A stretch of 60,000 bases of DNA from Strigamia acuminata. Its lineage: Eukaryota; Arthropoda; Chilopoda; Geophilomorpha; Linotaeniidae. The notes beneath the pieces were generated by a model. The model saw nothing but the letters and a program-made list of their open reading frames with translations, searched no databases and had not been told where the DNA came from. The translations under genes and the position numbers were made by a program. Below are positions 29,104 through 40,394 of this stretch, piece after piece; position 1 is the stretch's first letter; each line of letters opens with the position of its first letter. The stretch is from positions 11,031,060-11,091,059 of the forward strand of contig OX442314.1 in the NCBI GenBank assembly GCA_949358305.1, in the 5' to 3' direction.

Positions 29104-31878
29104 ATGGCGTGTTGTAATGAAGACTTCCCGGGAAGGAAATACCCTAAAAACTATCGAACACCACCTTTACATGCGACGGGTCCACCGAAGTTTCCACACA
29201 ACCATCCCGACGATCCACTCGATGCTGGATTCCCCAACTACGAGATATGTCCGGTATGCTCTGGTTATGGTAAAGAGATTGACCCGCCGAGGCCCGAATG
29301 CAAGTGCCGGGCGTGTGATGGTCGAGGGGACTTACGGCGCAATTTACACATCGTTTGGATGCGCCAAATTTACGGTTGGGTGTTGCGAAGATACGAACAA
29401 GACCATGTGATTATAGTGAGTGTAACATATCCACCATTCCGCCCACTGAACGGTAGTCCGGTGTCAATACAGAGGTTCCGGACGATCCACTTCTGGTATT
29501 GGCACCGGGCGCAACGAGTTGCGCACACAAATCGCATTACACCGCGACAATGGATCTATCCGATGGCGGAAGTAGTTCAACTTCTATATATCCAAGTGCC
29601 AAACTTACTCCAAGACGAAGTGGAAGGGCTGGCTCCCATGTTGAGAGAACAACATCTGGTTGACCAGATGCAATCTGCGACAATTCGTTATTTTCACCCA
29701 TTTCCAGGGGATGCCTCGATGATGAATGAGCAAGTGGAACTGGTTGCAGAGACTCAGGGCGCAATGGATACCATAGACACTAATGACCAGTCAGTATTAC
29801 CCTATTTTACAGGAAATCGTCCTCCATGTTCAATCAACAGACGAGAGGATCGTACGGAGAAGCTTACGCAGAAAGTGCTGGGTAAGATCGAGGACACAAG
29901 AGTGCCTCTGCGTCGAGACGAAACTAGGGACACCAATACAACCCGATACCGTCCACAGCCATCTGAGGAAACTCTTGCGCAAGCAACAGCGCAATTGGCC
30001 GGTTTATCCATTGTTGATAACGGGGACGATGAGGACGACGATGATTCTATGTTCACGAGTGTATCTACCCATATTGATTTAATTCCAGCTACAAAGGACG
30101 AGAATTTAAACCCGCCTTGTGATTTGCGCTATTTTTCTGGCCGTTCTACGTTGGGAAGGGTGACTGAGCAAGAAATGGCAGAACTAACTCGTGCACATAA
30201 TGAAGCAATCGCCCAGTGTCGCTCCAGCACTCCTCCAGTTCGGGACAACGAATCAAGTTTCAGTGTAACCCCGTCCATCTGTGGAGTGGCCCATGAGATT
30301 TTTGCAGAAACACCGGCTGCGCAGGTCCAAGATGTCCGAAAGTTGGAGCGGAAAATGGCCGATCCACGGTTGTCCAATGTTCCGTCCACGCAGCAACCCC
30401 GCGGACCACCACTCAGTGCACGACTTCCTCCAGCGATGCGGGAACGATTTGCGCAATCACCACAGAACGCGAATTTATCCGCGACATCTTTAAAACCAAC
30501 TTATGATAATAATAATCTCAATTCTAACACAGGTGCCCGACCGAAGCTTTTAGCAAAGAAAAATATTCTCGTGACAACTGCGAGTGCTACTTCCACCACG
30601 GTAACGGCGGCTAGGGCAACGGAGGCCCCCTCGTGTTCGACGACGAAGATTTCGAACATTCCAGTGTCGACGCCTGGACCCATCACTTATGCGCAGTTAC
30701 CATCGCGCAATGTTTCCACGACTACAAAGGCTGCTTCCACACCAAGTACGATTTCGGTCTCCTCTAGCCAGACTTCGACGCCGCCCCCTCGAGTGGCTCC
30801 TACCGAAGCCAGCGCGACTGTTGCCTCTGATGGGGCACAGGCTCTTGGAGATATTGCCTCTCATTGCGATCTGGCAGTTGACCGATACGGCGTAACAACG
30901 AAACCGGTAAATTCTCTGGAACTAATTCCCGATTTATTAGATGAGTTCGAGGTCGAGATTTGTGTAAAGGGGCCAGAAGTGTCTAAGACCCGATTTGATA
31001 TGGAACGTAAAGGATGGATTGCGCTTTTAGAACATATGATGGACAAAGATTTTGAGATACTTCGTGTGGATTTCCGTAACATTCATGGTCAGATGAAGAC
31101 TCGTATTCGCGATATGGCTGCTCAAGTATTGAGGCGGATGTCGGAGTGCGATATCTACGATCATGATGGCGTTCTGGAGCAGTTAATTTGGATCATGCAT
31201 GAGGAGATCTCGCGCATGATCTATCACATTCGGCGCCGTCGTGACTACGAGCGAATGACCACCGAGCAACGTCAACGGGAGTACGAGCAGAAACATGCGG
31301 CGGAAAAAGCACGCGTTGCCGAGATCCATCGTGTTGAGGAGGAAAAGAAAGCGATCCAAGAAGCTAAGGAATCGGAAGAAAAGCGACGCGCTGAGGAAAC
31401 TCGTTTAAACGAATTGCGAGAGATGCTTCAAACTTCAGCTCACCATCACGAATTTGCGCCATCCATTCCACCGGGTCCGGGTTTCTCGGGTTGGGACGAT
31501 GCCCCACCCACAATTACTTTAGAACTTTTGCCTAGCTTGATGTCTCCAGCGGCTATTATCTGCAACTTCGCTAACGGTCGAGGTGAGTGCCTTCAATTTG
31601 GAATGTCAACACAAGCGCAACGACAACTTTTCCGTTCCCTCGCCGTTGCTGATTTGCGCATGCCTTTGGCCGAGGCAAATCCGTTATTAAATTTATTGTA
31701 TCGACGATATGGAGAGTTATTTCTCGACCATTGTCGGAACGAGATTAACCGACGAGGTGCAGTTAACTTTCACGATGCGCAGCGCATAGTGGTGGAAATT
31801 GCGCTCAATATGATTAAATATTTCCGAATTCCTCGTCATCGCGAAATCTTGGAAAAGGATTTCGAGCAACAATCCTAA
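29104..31878 (+). CDS. Retrotransposon ORF3, unknown function, 924 aa
   Basis: Third long frame of the element, in the position where env lies in retrovirus-like elements. I chose the ATG at 29104 (AACATGGCG); the open frame extends 88 codons further upstream from a GTG. No signal peptide or membrane anchor is seen, so an envelope role is unsupported. Residues about 45-80 hold two CxxCxGxG-like knots (CPVCSGYGK and CRACDGRGDL), reminiscent of the DnaJ zinc finger. The middle is Thr/Ser/Pro-rich and probably disordered. Residues about 690-790 form a charged coiled coil (RQREYEQKHAAEKARVAEIH). A folded-looking tail follows. The GCGC-rich codon style matches gag and pol, so it belongs to the element. 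I do not recognise the family. Confidence 0.85.
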   Translation: MACCNEDFPGRKYPKNYRTPPLHATGPPKFPHNHPDDPLDAGFPNYEICPVCSGYGKEIDPPRPECKCRACDGRGDLRRNLHIVWMRQIYGWVLRRYEQDHVIIVSVTYPPFRPLNGSPVSIQRFRTIHFWYWHRAQRVAHTNRITPRQWIYPMAEVVQLLYIQVPNLLQDEVEGLAPMLREQHLVDQMQSATIRYFHPFPGDASMMNEQVELVAETQGAMDTIDTNDQSVLPYFTGNRPPCSINRREDRTEKLTQKVLGKIEDTRVPLRRDETRDTNTTRYRPQPSEETLAQATAQLAGLSIVDNGDDEDDDDSMFTSVSTHIDLIPATKDENLNPPCDLRYFSGRSTLGRVTEQEMAELTRAHNEAIAQCRSSTPPVRDNESSFSVTPSICGVAHEIFAETPAAQVQDVRKLERKMADPRLSNVPSTQQPRGPPLSARLPPAMRERFAQSPQNANLSATSLKPTYDNNNLNSNTGARPKLLAKKNILVTTASATSTTVTAARATEAPSCSTTKISNIPVSTPGPITYAQLPSRNVSTTTKAASTPSTISVSSSQTSTPPPRVAPTEASATVASDGAQALGDIASHCDLAVDRYGVTTKPVNSLELIPDLLDEFEVEICVKGPEVSKTRFDMERKGWIALLEHMMDKDFEILRVDFRNIHGQMKTRIRDMAAQVLRRMSECDIYDHDGVLEQLIWIMHEEISRMIYHIRRRRDYERMTTEQRQREYEQKHAAEKARVAEIHRVEEEKKAIQEAKESEEKRRAEETRLNELREMLQTSAHHHEFAPSIPPGPGFSGWDDAPPTITLELLPSLMSPAAIICNFANGRGECLQFGMSTQAQRQLFRSLAVADLRMPLAEANPLLNLLYRRYGELFLDHCRNEINRRGAVNFHDAQRIVVEIALNMIKYFRIPRHREILEKDFEQQS

Positions 31879-33750
31879 ACGTGACTTTGTGTGCGCAAGT
31901 TGTTTGCAAATTGAAGTCAGGAGATCGTATTAATGGGCGCTTCGTAAAATTCCTCCGCTTCGGCGTTGAGTTGAAGGACTTGATACGAGGATCCTGGTGA
32001 TTTGCGAATACTTTGTGCGCACTTCAACCTACTATTCATCATTATTTTGTGTTTTTATCATATTTTCATCTCTAATTGTGTCCAAAATGCGCCGCCAGAT
32101 TGTGGATCTCTGGTAAATGCCCTAATAAAACATCTCCGCAGTTGTGCGTTGAGTTTGGGCTGGCCCGCATTTAAATATCCTCACGGTATCCACAACCAAC
32201 ATTCATCATCATCTTTAAATCTTCATCATTTTCCCGTTCCGCCATGCGATTCCATTGATGAGGCGCTCCGTAAAATATCTCTCGAGTTGGAGGACTTGAT
32301 GGAACGAGCTTGGGCAGCGGTAATGTGTCGATTTGAAGAACAAATAATTATTATTAGTGTTTCATCATAAATGTTATTATTTTTGCGCAACTTTTCAATT
32401 GTGATAATTCTCACTGATAATTTATATTTTTATTTAATTATTTTTACGTTTTTAGTGCTTTAGAATCGGACAATTGGATTTTTAGTACTACAATTATATT
32501 TTATTTAAGTGCAATTATGATTTTGATAATTTTCTAGTCATATTATTGAAATATTTATTTTAGTTTAATGATTTTGATATCTTTTTGTACTATAATCATT
32601 CCAGAATTATCTTCATTTAATTATGATAATTTCTTCCGAAGTTTAGGAATCTAATTTCGTTTAATTTTTATTTCCATTGTTATTTTTAGCGCAATTATTC
32701 TGGAATGATTCAAGTTAATATTCAATGTTTAAATTTATGTAACTGTTCTTTCATAAGTATTTAATCAAGACTATTGTGATATTTAACTAATTTTACATGA
32801 TTACTTTAATTCTGTGACTTTTAAATCAATGTGGTTAATTCCGTGGCAATACGAGTTGTATTGTGCGCGCGGGTGTTTGTTATATTTCTAATATTATATT
32901 TTTGTTTTCCATTTCATTCATAGAATTAATAACCTAATTATCCTTGCGCAAAGTTTCGCGCATCCATTTAAAAAGTTCCTATTAATCTGAAATCATACTT
33001 ACCTTATGCAGGTTGCATAAATTATGTACCTTACCTTTGTTTTTGTTTGTTTTGCGCAATTACGCGCATTCTACCATAACATAAATACCCAATTTGATAT
33101 TAATAAATCCCATCCTGATTCTTGATAATTCTCATGTGTCGGCTCTTTATTTTTGTTTAATTTAAAATTGTTTATTCGATGATTTTTATACAGGAAGCAA
33201 AAGTTTGTTTATACAAAAAGTAAGAGTGTTTCAAATTTTTATTTCATAAATTGTTTGGGTAAAGTGTATAGACTCTCGTCCGTCCTAGGTATCGTCGGCC
33301 CCTTTAGGTTTAGTGTTCGCCCTCCTTGTGTCGTCCCTGTTTCGTTTTGTGATTTCGAGTAGAATGATTTAAATTTTACCATTGTGACTTTACAAGAGAA
33401 AATTGATTCAAATTTATTTTTCAAAAGCCATGGTGATTTATTAATTTTTTGCCTTTAATAATTTAATTAATCTTTCATATTTAATCTAGTATTGTTTAAC
33501 TTTAGTTTATTATTTTGACAAGGTTGTTGAATTTTTGCACAACGTGCATTATTTTAGACAGAGTTGTTAAGTCTTTGCGCAAACGCGCATCATTTTTGTT
33601 TAATTTATTTTAATTTATTTTTATCTACCTTTTTTGAAAATTTGTGTAATTTTTGCGCATGGCGCATTATTATTGTATGACTTTCCTTGTCTCTTATCCT
33701 TTTATTCTCTTCGATAAATCTCGAATAATAAAAGCCTAAGGGGGGAGGGA
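31879..33750. other. Long AT-rich 3' tail of the retrotransposon
   Basis: 1.9 kb with one modest frame (ATG at 32002 to 32370, 122 aa). That frame begins with a hydrophobic, signal-peptide-like run, LLFIIILCFYHIFISNC, and has no family match I recognise. A partial direct repeat of about 50 bp links 31938-31985 and 32262-32310 (both contain CGTAAAAT...GGACTTGAT). The remainder is AT-rich with scattered GCGC motifs. Confidence 0.6.
33731..33750 (+). other. Polypurine tract
   Basis: AAAGCCTAAGGGGGGAGGGA immediately precedes the 3' LTR, the expected site for plus-strand priming. Confidence 0.9.
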
Positions 33751-34422
33751 TGTCACGGGCAGGTTACCCACCCTTCTTTTTTGTTCATTTCTAACTTAGA
33801 CTAACCCAATCTTAAGTTTTCTTATTTTTTCCCAATCTTTCTTTTCATCTAACATCGATGAATCATCTCTAAATATATGCGCAGCTTTATTGCGCGCATC
33901 TTATTATTTTCAACAATTAACTTTATTTTATACCTTCCACCCCCTCACCCACTCCAATCGACCTGGTCACATGACTCATGTTTACCTGGTCACTACTTTT
34001 ATCCATAATCCACACTTCTCATACTTCTCTCAACGAGTTAACACCTCTTAGATTGAATTGAGTTTGTCAATCTTTATTTTGCGCTTTAACACGCGCCCCT
34101 TCTAATTTAACACTTAATAGCGCCTCTTTTTGCCCACCTTTTATCCCTTCGCATGCCTGTGACATCCTACGCCCACCCGCATACGAATATCACTGCGCAT
34201 ACTCATTCTTTTTAAACGTAAAGACCCACAACGTGAGATTGAGCCCGTCGAATATAAATAATGTGTGTTACAGCGAGTTAGGTTTATTCACCGTCCGATA
34301 TCCGCATATGACGATGGCACAAACAGAGTAAATCTACGAACTTTGCCCGCTGATTTGCGCTAACATCACCTTGCGCGTAAATTCAGATCAAATCAATTAA
34401 ACATCTAAGTTGATTCGTAACA
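33751..34422 (+). repeat. 3' LTR (672 bp)
   Basis: No difference from the 5' LTR was found when read side by side. Followed by the AAGA target duplication at 34423-34426. Confidence 0.96.
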
Positions 34423-34449
34423 AAGATAATTTTTATTTATTAATGGCAG

Positions 34450-37400
34450 ATATTTTAACGATTGGTGTGAAACTGTGTCTGATAACGATGAAGCTGAAAC
34501 AATGAATACTGAAGGCCACAAATTAACTAAAATCAATTATTTACACGTATAGTGAAAATATTGTAAATTTTATTTACCCGGTAGTTTAAATATTTTTTTT
34601 TACATTTAGATGGAATTTTGTGACAACGGCACACTTCGTAATGCCATTGATATGGGATTATTTGAAGAGGAAAAGTTGATATGGCGTTATTTCGAAAGTA
34701 TGATTAATGGCCTTTGTTACCTGCATTCAGAGGTTAGTAAAAAATAGAATAAAAAAGTGTAATTACTGCCCACGATTTTTTTTTTAATAGGGTATTATTC
34801 TTAACAGCTTTACACCAGAAAATATTTTTATAGATTCAAAACGTCGTGCTCAAATTAGTAAATTTGGACTTTCAACTATTGTTTGTCAATTTAAAAAAAA
34901 AAACTTAGTGGAATTTAAAGTGGTGATTTTAATCTTGTAGAATCGTACATTGGATGCAACTTGTTCTAAAAATATTGCTTCACGTGAATACGCAGCTCCA
35001 GAATATGACGGCACAAATTACAGTCAGGTAATCAATCATTTTTTGTGTGTTAGATTTGCCAATAGTTATTTTTAATTCTTTTAATTTAGGAAGGTAATGT
35101 CTTTAGTGCCGGTAGAATGTTATTAGAGATGTGGCTTCCTCCATTAAAATTGGATGCACGATGCAAAATGCTGTGTTGCTTTAGCATAAAGTCTTTGAAT
35201 TTTGTGGTGAAGTCGGCACCTTATCCAGGAATTATTGCGTTTTGGTTGCAAACTAAGAGTGTTGAGGACAGACCAACTGCGAAGCAAGTGAAACACATCC
35301 TTAATTTTGAAAGAATGGAATGTTCGTTAGAAGTTGTCTTCGTGGATAGACTGATGACATTTTCAAACGAAAATGCACTATCAACTTCAAGCCTTATGTT
35401 ATGTTTTGAAAATTCTTTGCAGCGAGTATTTGTGGAAAAGTTTTTGTCATTACAAGAAGGGCAGAGAATGAGTGATGGGGAGCGAGAGAAAGCTGAGGAG
35501 AGATTCTACAGTCCCGTGCAGGCTATAAACGGACAACCCAACGCAGAAGATGTAATAGACTTATTAACCTTGGATACGATAAACAAAGTAGATATTTATC
35601 GATGGGCGCTAGACAAACTAGAGAATAGAAGAGTTTTTCCTTTTGACGGTATTCGTTTACCCCAATTTAAAGAAATGTGGAATATAAACAATGAACGTTT
35701 GTGCAAACCGGATCATAGGTAATTGACGAGACTGTTTTAGCGCAAAAATCGACATTTTATTGACCAATTGGTCTAAAATGGCGGTTTTGGACTAAAATGT
35801 TAACTTTTAAACTTGGTAATGACGAGTTTGAGTTTCGGCAAGACATTTATTCTACTTTCACCCTTGCCTATTTGATGAAACCGGTCACGTGGTAATGTAT
35901 TTAGTCGCAACGCCATGGGAAACAAAACAACTGGTTTCACTTTGAGAATTAAAACAACTTTTGTTTATTAATATCAGATGTAAATCTAGGATTGAAACTG
36001 CACCAGTTGCTACAGCAGATGAGATTACTTCAAAAACTGAACCAGTTGATACAGCAGATGAGACTACTACAAAAACTGCACTGTCTGAAGCTTTCGGAAC
36101 ACTTGAGGTGAAGTTTCACTTATTGTGAAATATCGTTTTGTTTCATGTATTTGTTGTTTAATTTCAGATGATGAAAAGAACGTCTAGTTTCCTTTATAAA
36201 GGGTTTGCTGACGTGTCAAGTGAGGATAAATATCACCAGTGGCTATTCATTGTACAAATGATTAAAATCTTCGCTTTCGTGGCGAAGCCAGTGAGTTTAA
36301 AAAAGTTAAAATTAATCGGATGTAGCTTCAAAAAAGTCAGTATTTAGGGTGAAAATATTGGGAACTTGGACCCAGAAATGTTCAAGGATTCAAATGATTG
36401 TGTTGAAGTAAAAGACTCTGATCAACAAACTGATCCTGATAACGTAGTTTCCAGTGTTGAGGGTGGAACCAGTGATATTCTGGTAAATGATCTACAAGTT
36501 CAGGATTATTTGTCGGTAATGTTTTCGGAGTTACAGGCTCAGAAGAAAACGCCAATTCTATTGGCCCCTGCGAATGAAGGGGCTACTACGAGCAGAGAGC
36601 AAAGAACAGATGAGACAGACACAGGCAGTAAATCTCGATTTCAAACTGAATTTGAAGAAAAGACTCTGATTGGCAAGGGTAACTTTGGCACAGTGTTTAA
36701 GGTACGTAGAAAAAAAGATGGACAATTGTATGCTGCAAAGGAATTAACTTTGGAGCATAAAGAAAATATTGAAGAAGTAAAAATTTTATCTGAATTGCAA
36801 GATGAACATATTGTGAGGTAAATGGCTTTTAGACTCAATTTGGAAAAGTGTATACCATATGGTTTGTATATTGATTGCAGGTATTATGATACTTGGATTG
36901 AAGCTAAAGGGCTTGTTTCAGTATTGTATATACAGGTAGGCCTATGAGGAAAAGTAATTTTCAAATGTAGGTTTATTCAGTTTAATAAATAAATCTGTAG
37001 ATGGAATTGTGTGAAAACGGTTCTCTGCTTGATGAAATTAGAAAGAGATTGTTGTGGGCTGATTCACCTCGTGTGTGGCGCTTGTTTAAGGGCTCAGTTA
37101 AAGGCATTGCTTACCTACATCATAAAGTAAATGGACAAAAAATCAGAAATTAGCTGTGGACTAATATGTTTATAACTATAGAAAATAATTCATGGAGACC
37201 TGTCAGCTAAAAATATATTCCTGGATTCGAGAGATAATGCGAAAATCGGAGATTTTGGTTTTTCAAATTTTATTAAGGTTTGGAATCTAGATTTTGTATA
37301 TTTATTTTTAGATGTATTTGGTGATTTTAAATTGTACAGAGGCCTGAATTGGATACATTTGGAACTGTTGGGAGAACTTCAAGTGCTGATTCGGATATAA

Positions 37401-39662
37401 GCAGCACGAGTTACAGTCATCAGGTAATCAATAATTTTTTATACAGTGTATTCTCTGAAGCCCGCAAGTAGGACGGGTCCCAGAAACTTGTACTGGCTAG
37501 ATGTTGAGATTATGCTTGGATGGGGTTATTTGCATCAAGATATGGTTGGAGAGAAAATTAGACACGTGTAAACAGGAAGTGAGATTTATTCTCCTAAATA
37601 TATTCAAATACACTTGTATGCCACCTGACGGTGACGCACCAAACAATATCACCAACCCTAGGCAATGTCCAGTTCGCTGAGCGCACGCTCTCTGGTTCGG
37701 ACAAATGCCCCATGTCTGGTCTAGAGAAAGTTAAAAAATAAATAAATAAAATCGGTTTGGCTTTAATTTTCTAATGAAAAAATCAAAATATATTCGATTT
37801 TCTAATAAAAGAAGCAATAAAAATTATATTAAAAATTAATTTATTTCCATGATCACGGATTGAAAACCAAAATTTGCGCAAAGGGGTAGTGCAAAGTTCT
37901 GCTAAAAGTACGTAATGTCTACGTACCTTAAGACACGCACCTTCGACGCAAATTTCGGTTTCCAACTCTTGTGAACCTGGCAATAAATTAATTTTTAATT
38001 TAATTTTTAATGCTTTTAATTATTTTTATAATTTGTTTCATTAGAAATTTGTCCAGACTACACAGAAATTTTTTCCTATACGGGACGCATCGCTTTCTCC
38101 GGAGTCCGGAGGACAGGGCCGTGTTTACACTTTTCAGCGCCCTGGGCTGATAAAACTCAGGCGCCCCTTGCCCAGCACTTTTCCGTGCCCGGCGCCCTTC
38201 TGTGCCCATCAAGCCCTTGTGCCCCCCGGCGCCCCCCTGTGCCCGGTGCCCCTGGGCTGCAGCCCAGTTAGCCCAATGGTAAAGGTGGGCCTGTCGGAGG
38301 AGGGTGCTGTCCGGACAGCAGAGCTAATTTCCCATTGCTGGTTATTGTTTGGGTCCAGGTTCCTGCAAACCTGTCTGGCCTGGTATGCCCGAGCTACAGT
38401 GTAGGGTTGCACCGAATATTCGGTTTATATTCGGTTATTCGGCCTATTCGGCCAAAAAACCGAATATTAAGTATTCGGCCGAATATCAACCTAATATTCG
38501 GCCGAATACATAATAATTAGAAAATTAGAATAATTTGCACATTTGAATGGAAAGTTTCGCCTTTTTAGGACAAATACTGATTATTTTACGTAGTTTCTAC
38601 TATATAAATTGCATTTCATCAGAAAACTTTATATTTTTCAATGAAAAAATGCAATTTTGACAAAATAATTTTAATTTTGGCTTTACGAAGTCATTATATG
38701 GGGAAAAAGTCGTTTTTACGGTGAAAAAGTGACGTTTTTACGTTTAAAATGACGCTTTTACATTTAAAATGTCATTTTTACATAAAAATTTTGGTTTTTA
38801 CATTTAAAAAGCCATTTTTACATTAAAATTTGCGATTTTACCTGAATTTTTATAGCAAATTTGACATAACGATGACATAAAATGGCTTTTTTCTTCAGTG
38901 AAAAAACACTTTTCCACCATAAAATAACTTTTTTCACCCCAAATGTTTATTATTTTTTATTATTCGGTTATTCGGCCGAATACCGAATATTCGGCCACTG
39001 TATTCGGTTCCGAATATTCGGTATTCGGTTATTCGGCTTTTTTAATATTCGGTGCAACCCTACTACAGTGACTATACTCTTTCCACACTCAAGAAACACC
39101 TCTCAAAGCTTGGCTCCCATTGGCCACCAATCAACTGCTGTACTAATCCTCAGAACTGCAGTTGATTGGTGGCCAATGGGAGCCAAGCTTTGAGAGGTGT
39201 TTCTTGAGTGTGGAAAGAGTATACACTGTATTTATTTACCTTTGATTTATCATTATTTGTTTTTAAATTTAGGATTATGATGTCGAACAATTGGGAAGAA
39301 TTCTTTTAGAAATGTGCTGCCCACCAGATGAATGTGTTATCATTAATGGTGTCACCAAATCTGGCAACGAAGTTTACGAAGAATTTTCATTTTCGCATCG
39401 CCCCATTGGTGATCAAGAAATTATTTTCCCACCAAATATGGATGAAGAGTTTGTACCACTTCTCCGTATGTTGTTAAATCGCAGTGTTGATGGAGTCCCC
39501 CCAATCAGTTCATACTTATTATTACTAAGCTTTCTTTTTTGGGATTGGATAGAATTTCTTAATTCCAAACGAAAACGTTCAAACCAAGAGAAAGAGTCTG
39601 GGCCATCTGGCAGTTCTGTAGAGAGGGCCCTCTTAAAACTTTTCTGTGACCCGGAGGAGTAA
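34450..39662 (+). CDS. Tandem pseudokinase/PEK-like kinase gene, copy A, exons 4-16
   Basis: Continuation of copy A; with exons 1-3 it gives 975 residues. Exons: 34450-34546, 34610-34732, 34791-34880, 34941-35027, 35090-35718, 35978-36107, 36168-36290, 36348-36817, 36881-36935, 37001-37126, 37182-37277, 37340-37423, 39273-39662; all junctions keep phase. Kinase 1 has MEFCDNGTLRNAI (PEK-type), but HRD is replaced by LNS at residues 220-222 and DFG by KFG at 240-242, hence a pseudokinase. A linker of about 300 residues follows. Kinase 2 has IGKGNFGTVFKV, Lys700, LYIQMELCENGS, HGD (Asp792) with Asn797, and DFG at 810-812; no clear APE follows. The PEK family contains the eIF2alpha kinases GCN2, PKR and PERK. 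No RWD, HisRS or dsRNA-binding domain is seen. Function is unknown. Confidence 0.88.
38402..39062. mobile_element. hAT-type MITE, 661 bp
   Basis: Terminal inverted repeats TAGGGTTGCACCGAATATTC and its complement at the right end, flanked by the 8 bp duplication CTACAGTG (38394-38401 and 39063-39070). An 8 bp duplication is diagnostic of hAT elements. The ends are dense in the palindromic motif CCGAATATTCGG. No coding capacity was found. Confidence 0.93.
39073..39223. repeat. Perfect 65 bp inverted repeat (hairpin) with 21 nt loop
   Basis: 39073-39137 is the exact reverse complement of 39159-39223. It forms the right end of the Tc1-like element, so its terminal inverted repeat is internally duplicated. 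Confidence 0.93.
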
Positions 39663-40098
39663 AAAAAATCTGGCGCCCTTTGTCTTTTGTCGTAACTAAA
39701 TAAAAATCATTTTTACATGTAAAGTTATACTTGTATGTGAACTGAACACTCATGAAAAGTCTTTGTTGGAGGTGCCTGGCACCCCTCTGTGCCCAATGGT
39801 TAAGATGGCCCTGACTGTAGCACATTGACTGTTTCTATTTGTATTCATGAGAATAAATTTTGTTGGAAATAAATGGATTCCGTCTGAACGTGTTCCAAGT
39901 TGAAACTGTAAACTATTTGTGTTTCTTAAGCAACGATTCATTTCTCATCTTCAGTGTAGTAGGCGTTACCATTATATATTGTATATAAATATATGCGATC
40001 CGCGCAATCTCTGATTAAAATAGCTGGTCATTCTGGCTGGTGGCTTTGTGTCTCCGGGTATGGTGGGAAAAAGTAGTAACATAAACATAGAGCTAATA
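39663..40098. other. 3' flank of kinase copy A
   Basis: Parts of 39663-39960 recur in reverse orientation at 49330-49690 beyond copy C (for example the TTGTATTCATGAGAATAAAT and CTGTGCCCAATGGTTAAG segments), so the 3' flank was duplicated with the gene. A CAGGGCC-type hAT end may be present in the copy C counterpart near 49482. The rest is unassigned. Confidence 0.55.
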
Positions 40099-40394
40099 CA
40101 GTCGAAATTCTTTATAACGAATCGCGATATAACGAATTATCGATATAACGAATTGTTAAAAATGATTTGGTTGGCCAGCCATAGAACATCATGTTAAATA
40201 TTTTCGATATAACGAATTTTAATATCACGAATTATTCGCTATAACAAACTAGTTTTTATGTACACGAATTTTCAAAACTGAGACTCACAACATCCGATGT
40301 CCATATTTAGAAGCCAAAGGAAAATTAAAAATTTACTGTTTTAAAATGGCTGCCAAACAAAAGGCAATTTCGATTCAGGACAAGTTAAACATTA

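Larger units (their letters stand above)
19930..34422 (+). mobile_element. Complete LTR retrotransposon, Ty3/gypsy-type, 14,493 bp
   Basis: Two direct LTRs of 672 bp (19930-20601 and 33751-34422) look identical base for base, start TG and end CA, and are bounded by the 4 bp duplication AAGA. Internal order: primer-binding site, gag, pol (protease, RT, RNase H, integrase), a third long ORF, a 1.9 kb AT-rich tail and a polypurine tract. Integrase after RNase H is Ty3/gypsy order. All three long frames are open. Identical LTRs and intact frames imply very recent insertion. It is unusually large for the class, owing to ORF3, a long linker in pol and long untranslated stretches. Confidence 0.96.
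37444..39228. mobile_element. Tc1/mariner-like non-autonomous element in copy A intron 15, with nested hAT MITE
   Basis: CAGTGTATTCTCT at the left end and AGAGTATACACTG at the right end are near-perfect inverted termini flanked by TA on both sides. Copies C and D have a short intron here without the insertion. The interior includes a GC-rich stretch at 38110-38290 with repeated GCGCCC and TGTGCCC, and no transposase was recognised. The right end is a long foldback. Superfamily assignment rests on the TA duplication only. Confidence 0.7.

Noticed and set aside
29104-31878. ORF3 as a retroviral envelope
   Set aside because: No signal peptide, no transmembrane segment, no furin-type site in a plausible context; position alone is not enough.
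34541-34555. Premature stop in copy A exon 4 (TTACACGTATAG)
   Set aside because: The stop lies after a usable GTATAG donor, and copy D has its donor at the same place, so the exon ends before it.
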